Positions 8,374 to 17,520 of a stretch of 64,000 nt of DNA are shown here, piece after piece; the first letter of the stretch is position 1; the number at the start of each line of letters is the position of its first letter. The notes under the pieces were generated by a model, which saw only the letters and a list, made by a program, of their open reading frames with translations, did no database searches and had not been told where the DNA came from. Made by a program: the position numbers and the translations under genes. Origin of the DNA: Mycolicibacterium neoaurum (lineage in GTDB: Bacteria > Actinomycetota > Actinomycetes > Mycobacteriales > Mycobacteriaceae); contig NZ_JAQIIX010000002.1 of NCBI RefSeq assembly GCF_036946495.1, forward strand, positions 2,170,001-2,234,000. Reading direction: 5' to 3'.

Positions 8374-8873
8374 TGGTGCAGCGCAACGGACGGATCGGTG
8401 TGGGTCTGGCAAAGTGGCCGACCCCGCAGCTGACGCCCCTGCTGCTGGCCATGACGGCGGTCGCGGTCGGGGCCCTGTCGTGCGGTTGCACCGCGGGGGA
8501 CACCACGTTGGCCTCGGTCGGGATGCCCGCCGAGGAGTCCTCGATGGCTCGCGTCGACGGGATGATGGGTGCCACCCGCTCCGGCGGACCCAGCGAGCAC
8601 CTGACGGTGACACCGCGCCAGCGGTCCTATCTGGATGCCCTGGTCGACTCCGGGGTGCACCCCTCCGATGACCTGATGGCGCTGAGCATCGGCGCCTATG
8701 TCTGCCAGGCGCGGGCTGCCAAACAGACCGAACAGGCGGTGTGGGATTTCGTGCTGCCGCTGGTGCGCAACGATCTTCGCGATGCCCATTCCAGCTCGAT
8801 GGCGCCGGAGGTCGATGACGTCGACGCTGCGACCGCTGATTACATTCGCATCGCAACCGAACGGCTCTGCTGA
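8373..8873 (+). CDS. Exported DUF732-like protein
   Basis: 166-residue protein with a hydrophobic N-terminal segment (about residues 18-38, LLLAMTAVAVGALSCGCTAG) that is either a signal peptide or an imperfect lipobox. The C-terminal half (from about residue 78, RQRSYLDALVDSGVH..) resembles mycobacterial DUF732 proteins: a short helical domain with conserved Cys (YVCQAR) and a terminal Cys that probably form a disulfide. Function is not known for the family. It lies between the MPT51-like gene and culp6, probably in the same transcript. The weak ribosome-binding site lies in the hairpin described just upstream. Confidence 0.75.
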   Translation: MVQRNGRIGVGLAKWPTPQLTPLLLAMTAVAVGALSCGCTAGDTTLASVGMPAEESSMARVDGMMGATRSGGPSEHLTVTPRQRSYLDALVDSGVHPSDDLMALSIGAYVCQARAAKQTEQAVWDFVLPLVRNDLRDAHSSSMAPEVDDVDAATADYIRIATERLC

Positions 8874-8905
8874 CGCAGCGCACGGACCTCTGGAGTTGAT
8901 GACGC

Positions 8906-9916
8906 ATGGCCGACAACAGCCGACGCAAACGGCACCGCATCCTGGCCCTGGCTGCCGCTGCTGCGGTCGCCGTCCTGGTGGCGGTGCTGGTCGCCGGTGT
9001 CGTGGTGTGGCTGCGGCAGCCGGATACCCCGCCGCTGGCCACTCCCGGGCAACCGACCGACGTGCCGACCGCGGTGCCGCCGACCGGTAAGCCGCGACCG
9101 GAGTTCCAGGATGCGAGCTGCCCGGATGTCCAGCTGGTCTCGATACCGGGTACCTGGGAATCCTCCCGTCAGCTCGACCCGCTCAATCCGGTGCAATTCC
9201 CGATCGCGCTGCTGCTCAATGTCACCAACCCGCTGCGCGCGGAGTTCGGCACCGACCGCGTCGAGATCTACACGGTCCCCTACACCGCCCAGTTCCACAA
9301 TCCGTTCTCGGCGGACGGCCAGATGTCCTACAACGACAGCCGCGCCGAGGGTAAGGATGCTGCGGTGCGGGCGATCACCGATATGAACAATCGCTGCCCG
9401 CTGACCAGCTACGTGCTGGTCGGCTTCTCCCAGGGCGCGGTGATCGCCGGCGATATCGCCAGCGATATCGGCAACGGTCGCGGGCCCGTCGATCAAGATC
9501 TGGTGCTCGGGGTGACCCTCATCGCGGACGGCCGGCGTCAGGAGGGGGTTGGGCAGAACCTGCAGCCCAATGCCCCGGGCCAGGGAGCCGAGATCACGCT
9601 GCACGAGGTGCCGATGCTCGCGGCGATGGGTCTGGCGATGACCGGACCGCGCGACGGCGGATTCGGGGAACTGGACAACCGGACCTATCAGATCTGCGCC
9701 AACGGTGACCTGATCTGTGCGGCACCCGAGTCGGCATTCTCGATCGCCAACCTGCCCGCCACGATCAACGCTCTGCTGGGCAGCACGGCAGGCCCGGTGC
9801 ACGCGCTGTACAACACCCCGCAGTTCTGGCAAATGGACGGTAGGACGTCTACCCAGTGGACGCTCGGCTGGGCACGCGATCTGCTGCAGAACGCGCCGGA
9901 GCCCAAGCACGGTTGA
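8906..9916 (+). CDS. culp6: Culp6 cutinase-like phospholipase/thioesterase
   Basis: 336-aa membrane-anchored serine hydrolase of the cutinase family, syntenic with essential Rv3802c, which has phospholipase/thioesterase activity and is the proposed tetrahydrolipstatin target; it has been linked to mycolate and envelope lipid homeostasis. A single N-terminal transmembrane anchor (about residues 10-34) precedes a Pro-rich linker and the hydrolase domain. Nucleophile Ser lies in VGFSQGAVIAGD; the likely Asp is in ANGDLIC and the His in GPVHALYN. Cys pairs (SCPDVQL, RCPLTS, ICANGDLICA) fit cutinase disulfides. ATG 8906 has GGAG upstream. It lies directly before the fadD32-pks13-accD4 cluster. Confidence 0.9.
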   Translation: MADNSRRKRHRILALAAAAAVAVLVAVLVAGVVVWLRQPDTPPLATPGQPTDVPTAVPPTGKPRPEFQDASCPDVQLVSIPGTWESSRQLDPLNPVQFPIALLLNVTNPLRAEFGTDRVEIYTVPYTAQFHNPFSADGQMSYNDSRAEGKDAAVRAITDMNNRCPLTSYVLVGFSQGAVIAGDIASDIGNGRGPVDQDLVLGVTLIADGRRQEGVGQNLQPNAPGQGAEITLHEVPMLAAMGLAMTGPRDGGFGELDNRTYQICANGDLICAAPESAFSIANLPATINALLGSTAGPVHALYNTPQFWQMDGRTSTQWTLGWARDLLQNAPEPKHG

Positions 9917-10139
9917 GCCCCGGTTGAGCCGAGGTGCGGGTCGGGCGATATCCCGGTCGCTTCGCTCGCCTCGAAGCCGACTCGCCGGTAACCAGATTTG
10001 GCCTGCACGAATCGAACAATTAACATTAAGAGAAAACTAAGAGTGGCGTGTCGCCGAGTGCAGGCTTCGGCGCCGACCGCCGGTACGATTCCCCAGGTTC
10101 GGGGGCGACCATGAGAAGTGTGCGTGACAGGAGTATTCG
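9917..10139 (+). promoter_or_regulatory. Intergenic region: culp6 end and presumed fadD32 operon promoter
   Basis: This 223-bp gap holds a GCTTCG/CGAAGC hairpin (9959-9977) that may end culp6 transcripts and a conspicuously A/T-rich patch (about 10013-10041) unusual for this genome, probably part of the fadD32-pks13-accD4 promoter. ACAGGAG before ATG 10140 is a good ribosome-binding site. No confident -10/-35 pair was assigned. Confidence 0.35.
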
Positions 10140-12029
10140 ATGCCGTTCCATAACCCGTTCATCAAGAACGGTCAGATCATCTTTCCTGACAACGCCAGCA
10201 TCGTCTCCCACGTCGAGCGGTGGGCCAAGGTCCGCGGTGACAAACTCGCCTATCGCTTCCTGGACTTCTCGACCGAGCGCGACGGCGAGGTCCGCGAACT
10301 GACCTGGGCTCAGTTCAGTGCGCGCAACCGTGCGGTCGCCGCCCGTCTGCAGCAGGTCACCGCCGAAGGTGACCGCGTCGCCATCCTCAGCCCCCAGAAC
10401 CTGAACTATCTGGTCGCCATGTACGGCGCCATCTACGCCGGCCGTATCGCGGTGCCGCTGTTCGATCCGTCCGAGCCCGGCCACGTCGGCCGCCTGCACG
10501 CCGTGCTGGACGACTGCAAACCCTCGGCGATCCTCACCACCACCGATGCCGCCGAGGGCGTGCGCAAGTTCTTCCGTAGCCGCCCGGCCAACCAGCGCCC
10601 CAGGGTGATCGCCGTCGATGCCGTGCCCGAAGAGGTCGCCGCCACCTGGGAGCCCGTCGAGGTCACCAAGGACACCGTGGCGTACCTGCAGTACACCTCG
10701 GGCTCCACCCGCATCCCCACCGGCGTGCAGATCACCCACCTCAATCTGGCCACCAATATCGTCCAGGTCATCGAGGCGCTGGAGGGTGAGGAAGGTGACC
10801 GCGGCCTGTCCTGGTTGCCGTTCTTCCACGACATGGGTCTGATCACCGCGCTGCTGGCCCCGATGATCGGCCACAACTTCACCTTCATGACCCCGGCGGC
10901 ATTCGTGCGCAGGCCCGGCCGTTGGATCCGCGAGATGGCACGCAAGCCCGAGGACACCGGCGGCGTGATCTCGGTGGCCCCGAACTTCGCCTTCGACCAC
11001 GCGGCGGCGCGCGGACTGCCCAAGGACGGTGAGCCGCCGTTGGACCTGTCCAACGTCAAGGCCGTGCTCAACGGCAGCGAACCGATCTCCGCGGCCACCG
11101 TGCGCCGGTTCAACGAGGCGTTCGGTCCCTACGGCTTCCCGGCCAAGGCCATCAAACCGTCCTACGGACTGGCCGAGGCGACTCTCTTCGTCTCCACCAC
11201 GCCGTCCCAGGAAGAGCCCAAGATCATCAATGTGGACCGGGACGCTCTGAACACCGGCTCCATCGTCGAGGTCGACGCCGACTCGCCCAAGGCCGTCGCG
11301 CAGGCGTCGGCAGGCAAGGTGGGCATCTCCCAGTGGGCGGTGATCGTGGACGCCGAGTCGGCCACCGAGCTTCCCGACGGTCAGATCGGCGAGATCTGGA
11401 TCAGTGGTCCGAACATGGGCACCGGGTACTGGGGTAAGCCCGAGGCCACGGTCGAGACGTTCCAGAACACACTGAAATCACGCACCACGCCCTCGCATGC
11501 CGAGGGCGCGGCGGATGACGCCACCTGGGTACGTACCGGCGATTACGGTGCCTTCTATGACGGTGATCTCTACATCACCGGACGCGTCAAGGATCTGGTC
11601 ATCATCGACGGCCGCAACCACTACCCCCAGGATCTGGAGTACTCCGCACAGGAGGCCTCCAAGGCGGTCCGCACCGGGTTCGCCGCGGCATTCTCGGTGC
11701 CGGCCAATCAGTTGCCCGCCGAGGTCTTCGACGACACGCACGCCGGTCTGAAGTTCGACCCGGAGGACACCTCCGAGCAGCTGGTCATCGTCGCCGAGCG
11801 GGCCGCAGGTTCGCACAAGATGGAGCTCGGTCCGGTCATCGACGATATCCGCGCAGCCATCGCGGTGCGCCACGGCGTCACCGTGCGTGACGTTCTGCTG
11901 ACCCCGGCCGGTGCCATCCCGCGTACCTCCAGCGGCAAGATCGGCAGGCGCGCCTGCCGGGCCGGTTACCTGGACGGCAGCCTGCGCAGCGGCAAGATCG
12001 CCAACGATTTCCCCGACGAGACGGACTGA
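10140..12029 (+). CDS. fadD32: Long-chain fatty acyl-AMP ligase FadD32
   Basis: 629-aa adenylate-forming enzyme (FAAL class) that activates the C50-60 meromycolic acid as acyl-AMP and loads it onto the N-terminal ACP of Pks13. The ATP-binding loop is YTSGSTRIPTG; SYGLAEATLF and the hinge region TGDYGAFYDGDLYITGR are typical, and the C-terminal catalytic Lys lies in RTSSGKIGRR. Length and context match M. tuberculosis Rv3801c. ATG 10140 has a strong SD (AGGAG, 7 bases). The gene precedes pks13 by 55 bases and is co-directional with pks13 and accD4, as in all mycolate-producing bacteria. Confidence 0.97.
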   Translation: MPFHNPFIKNGQIIFPDNASIVSHVERWAKVRGDKLAYRFLDFSTERDGEVRELTWAQFSARNRAVAARLQQVTAEGDRVAILSPQNLNYLVAMYGAIYAGRIAVPLFDPSEPGHVGRLHAVLDDCKPSAILTTTDAAEGVRKFFRSRPANQRPRVIAVDAVPEEVAATWEPVEVTKDTVAYLQYTSGSTRIPTGVQITHLNLATNIVQVIEALEGEEGDRGLSWLPFFHDMGLITALLAPMIGHNFTFMTPAAFVRRPGRWIREMARKPEDTGGVISVAPNFAFDHAAARGLPKDGEPPLDLSNVKAVLNGSEPISAATVRRFNEAFGPYGFPAKAIKPSYGLAEATLFVSTTPSQEEPKIINVDRDALNTGSIVEVDADSPKAVAQASAGKVGISQWAVIVDAESATELPDGQIGEIWISGPNMGTGYWGKPEATVETFQNTLKSRTTPSHAEGAADDATWVRTGDYGAFYDGDLYITGRVKDLVIIDGRNHYPQDLEYSAQEASKAVRTGFAAAFSVPANQLPAEVFDDTHAGLKFDPEDTSEQLVIVAERAAGSHKMELGPVIDDIRAAIAVRHGVTVRDVLLTPAGAIPRTSSGKIGRRACRAGYLDGSLRSGKIANDFPDETD

Positions 12030-12084
12030 GGCACATTCAGTTCCTCACCGCGCCACCCAGGCCGCACGGCGGCGAAAGTGAACA

Positions 12085-15000
12085 GTGAAAATGACTGAAG
12101 CGCAAGATAATTCGCAACCCGCCGGCGACCTGCCCGCGGTGTCAGGGTCGGCCTCGGATGCCGTCGCCCCCGCTCGCGGTGACATGACGGTCGCCGAGAT
12201 GCGGGAATGGCTGCGCAACTGGGTGGCCAACGCCACCGGGCAGCCGGCCGACTCCATCAACGAATCGGCGCCGGTGGTCGAACTCGGGCTGTCCTCCCGT
12301 GACGCGGTCGCGATGGCCAGCGATATCGAGGATCTGACCGGTGTCACGTTGACCGCCACCGTGGTGTTCCGCAATCCGACCATCGAGGCGTTGGCCACCG
12401 TCATCATCGAGGGCGAGCCCGAGCCGGTGGTCGACAGCGACGAGGACTGGACCCGCGAACCCGGGGTCGAGGACATCGCAATCGTCGGTTTGGCCACCCG
12501 ATTCCCGGGTGAGATGAACAGCGCCGAGCAGATGTGGGCGGCACTGCTTGAGGGTCGCGACGCCAGCTCGGATCTGCCCGAGGGTCGCTGGTCGGAGTTC
12601 CTCGGCGAGCCCCGCATCGCCGAGCGGGTGGCCAAGGCACACACCCGTGGCGGCTACCTCTCCGATATCAAGGGTTTCGACTCCGAGTTCTTCGCGCTGT
12701 CGAAGATGGAGGCCGACAACATCGATCCGCAGCAGCGGATGGCCCTGGAGCTCACCTGGGAGGCGCTCGAGCACGCGCGCATCCCGGCGTCGAGCCTGCG
12801 CGGCGGTGATGTCGGCGTCTACGTGGGCAGCTCGAACAACGACTACATGTTCCTCGCCGTGGCCGACCCGACCACCGCGCACCCGTATGCCATCACCGGC
12901 ACCACCAGCTCGATCATCGCCAACCGGGTGTCCTACTTCTACGACTTCCGCGGTCCGTCGGAATCCATCGACACCGCATGTTCGTCCTCGCTGGTCGCCG
13001 CGCACCAGGGAGTGCGCGCGCTGCGCTCCGGTGAAATCGACGTCGCGATCGTCGGCGGCGTGAACGCCATGGTGACCCCGCTGGTCACCATCGGGTTCGA
13101 CGAGGTCGGCGGCGTGTTGGCGCCGGACGGCCGGTGCAAGTCGTTCTCGTCGGACGCCAACGGCTACGCCCGTTCCGAGGGCGGCGGCATGCTGGTGCTC
13201 AAGCGCGTCTCCGATGCGCGTCGCGACGGTGACGAGATCATCGCCGTCATCGCGGGCAGCGCGGTCAACCACGACGGCCGCTCCAACGGCATGCTGGCGC
13301 CCAACCCGGATGCCCAGGAAGCGGTGCTGCGTAAGGCGTACAAGGACGCCGGGATCAACCCGCGCGATGTCGACTACATCGAGGCGCACGGCACCGGCAC
13401 CATCCTGGGTGACCCCATCGAGGCCGATGCGCTCGGCCGGGTCGTGGGTCGTGGCCGTGCCGACGACAAGCCCGCGCTGCTCGGTGCGGTGAAATCCAAT
13501 GTGGGCCATCTGGAATCGGCGGCCGGTGCGGCCAGCCTCGCCAAGATGGCACTCGCGCTGCAGCATGACAAGCTGCCGCCGTCGATCAACTACGCGGGTC
13601 CCAACCCGTACATCGATTTCGACAAGGAACATCTCAAGGTCAACGACACCGTCTCGGACTGGCCCCGCTACAGCGGGCAGGCCATCGCCGGGGTGTCCGG
13701 TTTCGGCTTCGGTGGCGCCAATGCGCACCTGGTGTTGCGTGAGGTGCTGGCCTCCGACCTGGTCGAGCCCGAGCCGGAAAACCCTGTCGCCGAGGACAAA
13801 ACGTCCGAAACGCCCGACGAGGCCGACGAGCTGAATCTCAGCGGCCGGCGGATGGATGAGTACGGCGAGTTCGTCGAGGACGAGCCCGAGTACCCAGGCT
13901 ACGACGATGACAACTACGAACTGCCCGGCCTCACCGAGGAAGCCCAGCGGCTCATCGACGAGGGTCGCGCCGCGCTTGCCGCCGCCGAGCCCGCCAGACC
14001 TGTTGTGCCGCTGTTCGTCTCGGGCTTCCTGACCTCACGTAAGCGCAGCACCGCCGCAGAACTCGCCGATTGGATCGACAGCGAGGCCGGACGCGCCTCC
14101 TCGCTCGAATCGATCGGTCGTTCGCTGTCGCGGCGTAACCACGGCCGCTCCCGGGCCGTCGTGCTGGCCCACGACCACGACGAGGCCGTCAAGGGCCTGC
14201 GGGCGCTCGCCGATGGCAAGCAGAGCCCGCTGGTCCTGGCCGCCGATGGGCCGGTCACCAACGGCCCGGTGTGGGTGTTCGCCGGATTCGGCGCCCAGCA
14301 CCGCAAGATGGGCAAGGACCTCTACCTGCGCGATGAGGTGTTCGCCGAGTGGATCAACAAGGTCGACGCCCTCATCCAGGACGAGCGTGGCTATTCGATC
14401 GTCGAGCTCATCCTCGATGACGCGATCGACTACACCGCAGAGACCTGCGAGTACCCGATCGAGGTCGTCCAGACGGTGATCTTCGCGCTGCAGATCGGGC
14501 TCGGTGAGCTGCTGCGCCACCACGGCGCCACACCCGGTGCGGTGGTCGGGCAGTCGCTGGGCGAGGCGGCCGCGGCCTACTTCTCCGGTGGTCTGTCGCT
14601 GGCCGACGCCACCCGGACCATCTGTTCGCGCGCTCACCTGATGGGTGAGGGTGAGGCGATGCTGTTCGGTGAGTACATCCGGCTGATGGCTCTGGTCGAA
14701 TATTCCGCCGACGAGATCAAGACCGTGTTCTCCGATTTCCCCGGCCTGGAGGTGTGCGTGTACGCCGCACCGACCCAGACGGTGATCGGTGGTCCGCCCG
14801 AGCAGATCGACGCGATCATCGAGCGCGCGGAATCCGAGGGCAAGTTCGCCCGCAAGCTGCAGACCAAGGGTGCCAGCCACACCCAGCAGATGGACCCGCT
14901 GCTCGGTGAGCTCTCGGCCGAGATCCAGGGTATCGAGGCCCGGCCGCTGCAGACCGGCTACTTCTCGACCGTGCATGAGGGCCAGTTCGTCCGGGCCGGA

Positions 15001-17520
15001 GCCGAACCCATCCACGATGTCGAGTACTGGAAGAAGGGGCTGCGGCACAGCGTCTACTTCACCCACGGCATCCGCAACGCCGTCGACAACGGGTACACCA
15101 CTTTTCTGGAGCTCGCGCCGAATCCGGTGGCGCTGATGCAGGTTGGGCTGACCACGGCCAGCGCCGGGCTTCATGATGCGCAATTGATCGCGACGCTGGC
15201 GCGCAAGCAGGACGAGGTCGATTCGATGACCACGGCGTTGGCGCACCTGTACGTGTACGGCCACGATATGGACCCGCGGTCGTTGTTCCCGCGTCGCAAT
15301 CGCGGTCTGGCCGGTGCGCTGGACTTCGCCGATATCCCGCTGACCCGGTTCAAGCGCAAGGAGCACTGGCTCGACGCCCGCTTCACCGGGGACAGCTCGG
15401 TCGTCGCACCGGGTACCCATGTGGCCACTCCGGACGGCAGGCACGTGTGGGAATACGCACCCAACGGCTCACCCGATCTGGCCGGCCTGGTGAAAGCGGC
15501 TGCGGCACAGGTTCTTCCCGATGCACTGCTGACCGCCGCCGAGCAGCGTGCGGTGCCCGCGGACAACGCCCGGCTGGTGACGACGTTGACCCGCCATCCC
15601 GGTGGTGCATCGGTGCAGGTGCACGCCCGTATCGACGAATCCTTCACCCTCGTCTACGACGCCATCGTCAGCCGCGCGGGTCAGCAGACCGCGCTGCCGA
15701 CGGCCGTCGGGGTGGGCACGGTCGCCGAGATCGCCGCCGCCGCACCGGTATCGGTCGAGGAGCCCGAGGATGACAGCCCGGCTTTCGAGGCCGACAATCT
15801 CACCGCCGGAGCCAATCTGGGTTCGGATTTCGCGAAGTGGAACCCCGAATCCGGGGAGACGGTCGGGCAGCGGTTGGGCACCATCGTCGGCAGCGCCATG
15901 GGTTACGAGCCGGAGGATCTGCCCTGGGAGGTGCCGCTGATCGAGCTGGGCCTGGATTCGTTGATGGCGGTGCGTATCAAGAACCGGGTCGAATACGACT
16001 TCGACATGCCGCCCATCCAATTGACCGCGGTGCGGGACGCGAACCTCTACGCGGTGGAGAAGCTGATCCAGTACGCGATCGAGCACCGCGACGAGGTCAG
16101 TGCGCTGGCCGAGGCTCAGAAGGGGCAGTCCGCCGAGGAGATCGCGGCCGCGCAGGCCGAGCTCATGGGCGGTGCAACCACGGTTGCCGAGCTTGAAGCC
16201 AAACTGGCCGAGGCGGGTCATCCGCTCGCGGACAAGGCCGACGAGACCACCGAGTCCTTGGCCGAGGTCGGTATCGAAATCCCGCCGCCGACCTCGGATG
16301 TCGCCGGCGTCCCGGCTCAGACCTCTGATGTCGCCGGCGTCCCGGCTCCGCCGACCGATCCGAGTGGGCCCAAGAAGGCGACCGCCGCCGCGGCCGCGGC
16401 GAAGGTGCTCACCCAGGAGGCCGTCACCGAGGCGCTCGGCGCCGACGTGCCCCCACGTGATGCCGCCGAGCGCGTCACCTTCGCGACGTGGGCCATCGTC
16501 ACCGGCAAGTCCCCCGGCGGCATCTTCAACGAGCTGCCCGCAGTCGACGAGGAGACCGCGGCCAAGATGTCGGCCCGGCTGACCGAGCGGGCCGAGGGCC
16601 CGATCAGTGTCGAGCAGGTGCGGTCGGCCAAGACCATCGAGGAATTGGCCACCCACGTCCGCGACCAGCTCGAGGACGGACTCGTCGACGGTTTCGTCCG
16701 GACCCTGCGCCCGCCGACCGGTGGCTCGAAGGCTGTGCCGCTCTTCGTGTTCCACCCCGCCGGTGGATCGACGGTGGTCTACGAGCCGTTGATCAAGCGG
16801 CTACCCGCCGATATCCCGGTCTATGGCATCGAGCGTGTCGAGGGTTCCATCGAGGAGCGGGCCGCCGAGTACGTGCCCAAACTCCTTGAGCTGCACGACG
16901 GTCCGTTCGTGCTGGCCGGGTGGTCTCTCGGCGGCGCGCTGGCCTATGCCTGCGCGATCGGTCTCAAGCGGGCCGGTGCCGATGTGCGATTCGTCGGCCT
17001 GATCGATTGTGTGCGCCCCGGTGTACCGATCGATCAGTCCAAGGAGGGGATGCGGGCCCGCTGGGATCGTTACGCCCGCTTCGCCGAGCGCACCTTCAAC
17101 GTCGAGATTCCCGAGATTCCCTACGAGGAACTGGAAAAGCTCGACGACGAGGGTCAGGTCAAATACGTGCTCGACATCGTCGCCGAGAGCGGGGTGCAGA
17201 TCCCCGGTGGCATCATCGAACACCAGCGCACGTCCTACCTGGACAACCGCGCACTCGACACCATCGAGCTGCAGCCCTACGACGGGCACGTCACGCTCTA
17301 CATGGCCGACCGGTATCACGATGACGCCATCGTCTTCGAGCCGGCTTATGCCACCCGTCAGCCCGACGGTGGCTGGGGTGAGGCCGTTTCCGATCTGGAG
17401 GTCGTGCAGATCGGCGGCGAGCACATCCAGGCCATCGACGAGCCGATCATCGCCAAGGTCGGCGCTCATCTGAGCGAGGCCATCAACCGCATCGAAGCGA
17501 GCCAGAAGGGGAACCAGTGA
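12085..17520 (+). CDS. pks13: Mycolic acid condensing polyketide synthase Pks13
   Basis: 1811-aa multidomain synthase that condenses the meromycoloyl chain with carboxylated fatty acid to give the alpha-alkyl beta-ketoacid precursor of mycolates and passes it to trehalose. Domains in order: N-terminal ACP (Ser about 71, GLSSRD), KS (Cys about 299 in DTACSSSL; His in EAHGTGT), AT (Ser about 824 in GQSLGEA), second ACP (Ser about 1292 in GLDSLMA), Ala/Glu-rich linker with a duplicated decapeptide, and thioesterase (Ser about 1614 in AGWSLGG; His about 1780 in GGEHIQA). The start is GTG 12085 or ATG 12091. The stop overlaps the accD4 GTG by four bases. Partner of FadD32 and the AccD4 carboxylase. 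Confidence 0.97.
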   Translation: MKMTEAQDNSQPAGDLPAVSGSASDAVAPARGDMTVAEMREWLRNWVANATGQPADSINESAPVVELGLSSRDAVAMASDIEDLTGVTLTATVVFRNPTIEALATVIIEGEPEPVVDSDEDWTREPGVEDIAIVGLATRFPGEMNSAEQMWAALLEGRDASSDLPEGRWSEFLGEPRIAERVAKAHTRGGYLSDIKGFDSEFFALSKMEADNIDPQQRMALELTWEALEHARIPASSLRGGDVGVYVGSSNNDYMFLAVADPTTAHPYAITGTTSSIIANRVSYFYDFRGPSESIDTACSSSLVAAHQGVRALRSGEIDVAIVGGVNAMVTPLVTIGFDEVGGVLAPDGRCKSFSSDANGYARSEGGGMLVLKRVSDARRDGDEIIAVIAGSAVNHDGRSNGMLAPNPDAQEAVLRKAYKDAGINPRDVDYIEAHGTGTILGDPIEADALGRVVGRGRADDKPALLGAVKSNVGHLESAAGAASLAKMALALQHDKLPPSINYAGPNPYIDFDKEHLKVNDTVSDWPRYSGQAIAGVSGFGFGGANAHLVLREVLASDLVEPEPENPVAEDKTSETPDEADELNLSGRRMDEYGEFVEDEPEYPGYDDDNYELPGLTEEAQRLIDEGRAALAAAEPARPVVPLFVSGFLTSRKRSTAAELADWIDSEAGRASSLESIGRSLSRRNHGRSRAVVLAHDHDEAVKGLRALADGKQSPLVLAADGPVTNGPVWVFAGFGAQHRKMGKDLYLRDEVFAEWINKVDALIQDERGYSIVELILDDAIDYTAETCEYPIEVVQTVIFALQIGLGELLRHHGATPGAVVGQSLGEAAAAYFSGGLSLADATRTICSRAHLMGEGEAMLFGEYIRLMALVEYSADEIKTVFSDFPGLEVCVYAAPTQTVIGGPPEQIDAIIERAESEGKFARKLQTKGASHTQQMDPLLGELSAEIQGIEARPLQTGYFSTVHEGQFVRAGAEPIHDVEYWKKGLRHSVYFTHGIRNAVDNGYTTFLELAPNPVALMQVGLTTASAGLHDAQLIATLARKQDEVDSMTTALAHLYVYGHDMDPRSLFPRRNRGLAGALDFADIPLTRFKRKEHWLDARFTGDSSVVAPGTHVATPDGRHVWEYAPNGSPDLAGLVKAAAAQVLPDALLTAAEQRAVPADNARLVTTLTRHPGGASVQVHARIDESFTLVYDAIVSRAGQQTALPTAVGVGTVAEIAAAAPVSVEEPEDDSPAFEADNLTAGANLGSDFAKWNPESGETVGQRLGTIVGSAMGYEPEDLPWEVPLIELGLDSLMAVRIKNRVEYDFDMPPIQLTAVRDANLYAVEKLIQYAIEHRDEVSALAEAQKGQSAEEIAAAQAELMGGATTVAELEAKLAEAGHPLADKADETTESLAEVGIEIPPPTSDVAGVPAQTSDVAGVPAPPTDPSGPKKATAAAAAAKVLTQEAVTEALGADVPPRDAAERVTFATWAIVTGKSPGGIFNELPAVDEETAAKMSARLTERAEGPISVEQVRSAKTIEELATHVRDQLEDGLVDGFVRTLRPPTGGSKAVPLFVFHPAGGSTVVYEPLIKRLPADIPVYGIERVEGSIEERAAEYVPKLLELHDGPFVLAGWSLGGALAYACAIGLKRAGADVRFVGLIDCVRPGVPIDQSKEGMRARWDRYARFAERTFNVEIPEIPYEELEKLDDEGQVKYVLDIVAESGVQIPGGIIEHQRTSYLDNRALDTIELQPYDGHVTLYMADRYHDDAIVFEPAYATRQPDGGWGEAVSDLEVVQIGGEHIQAIDEPIIAKVGAHLSEAINRIEASQKGNQ
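16291..16350 (+). repeat. 30-bp tandem duplication in the pks13 linker
   Basis: Two adjacent 30-base units (16291-16320 and 16321-16350) differ at only two positions and encode TSDVAGVPAQ and TSDVAGVPAP. They fall in the disordered linker between the second ACP and the thioesterase, so they lengthen the linker without touching a domain. Confidence 0.85.
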
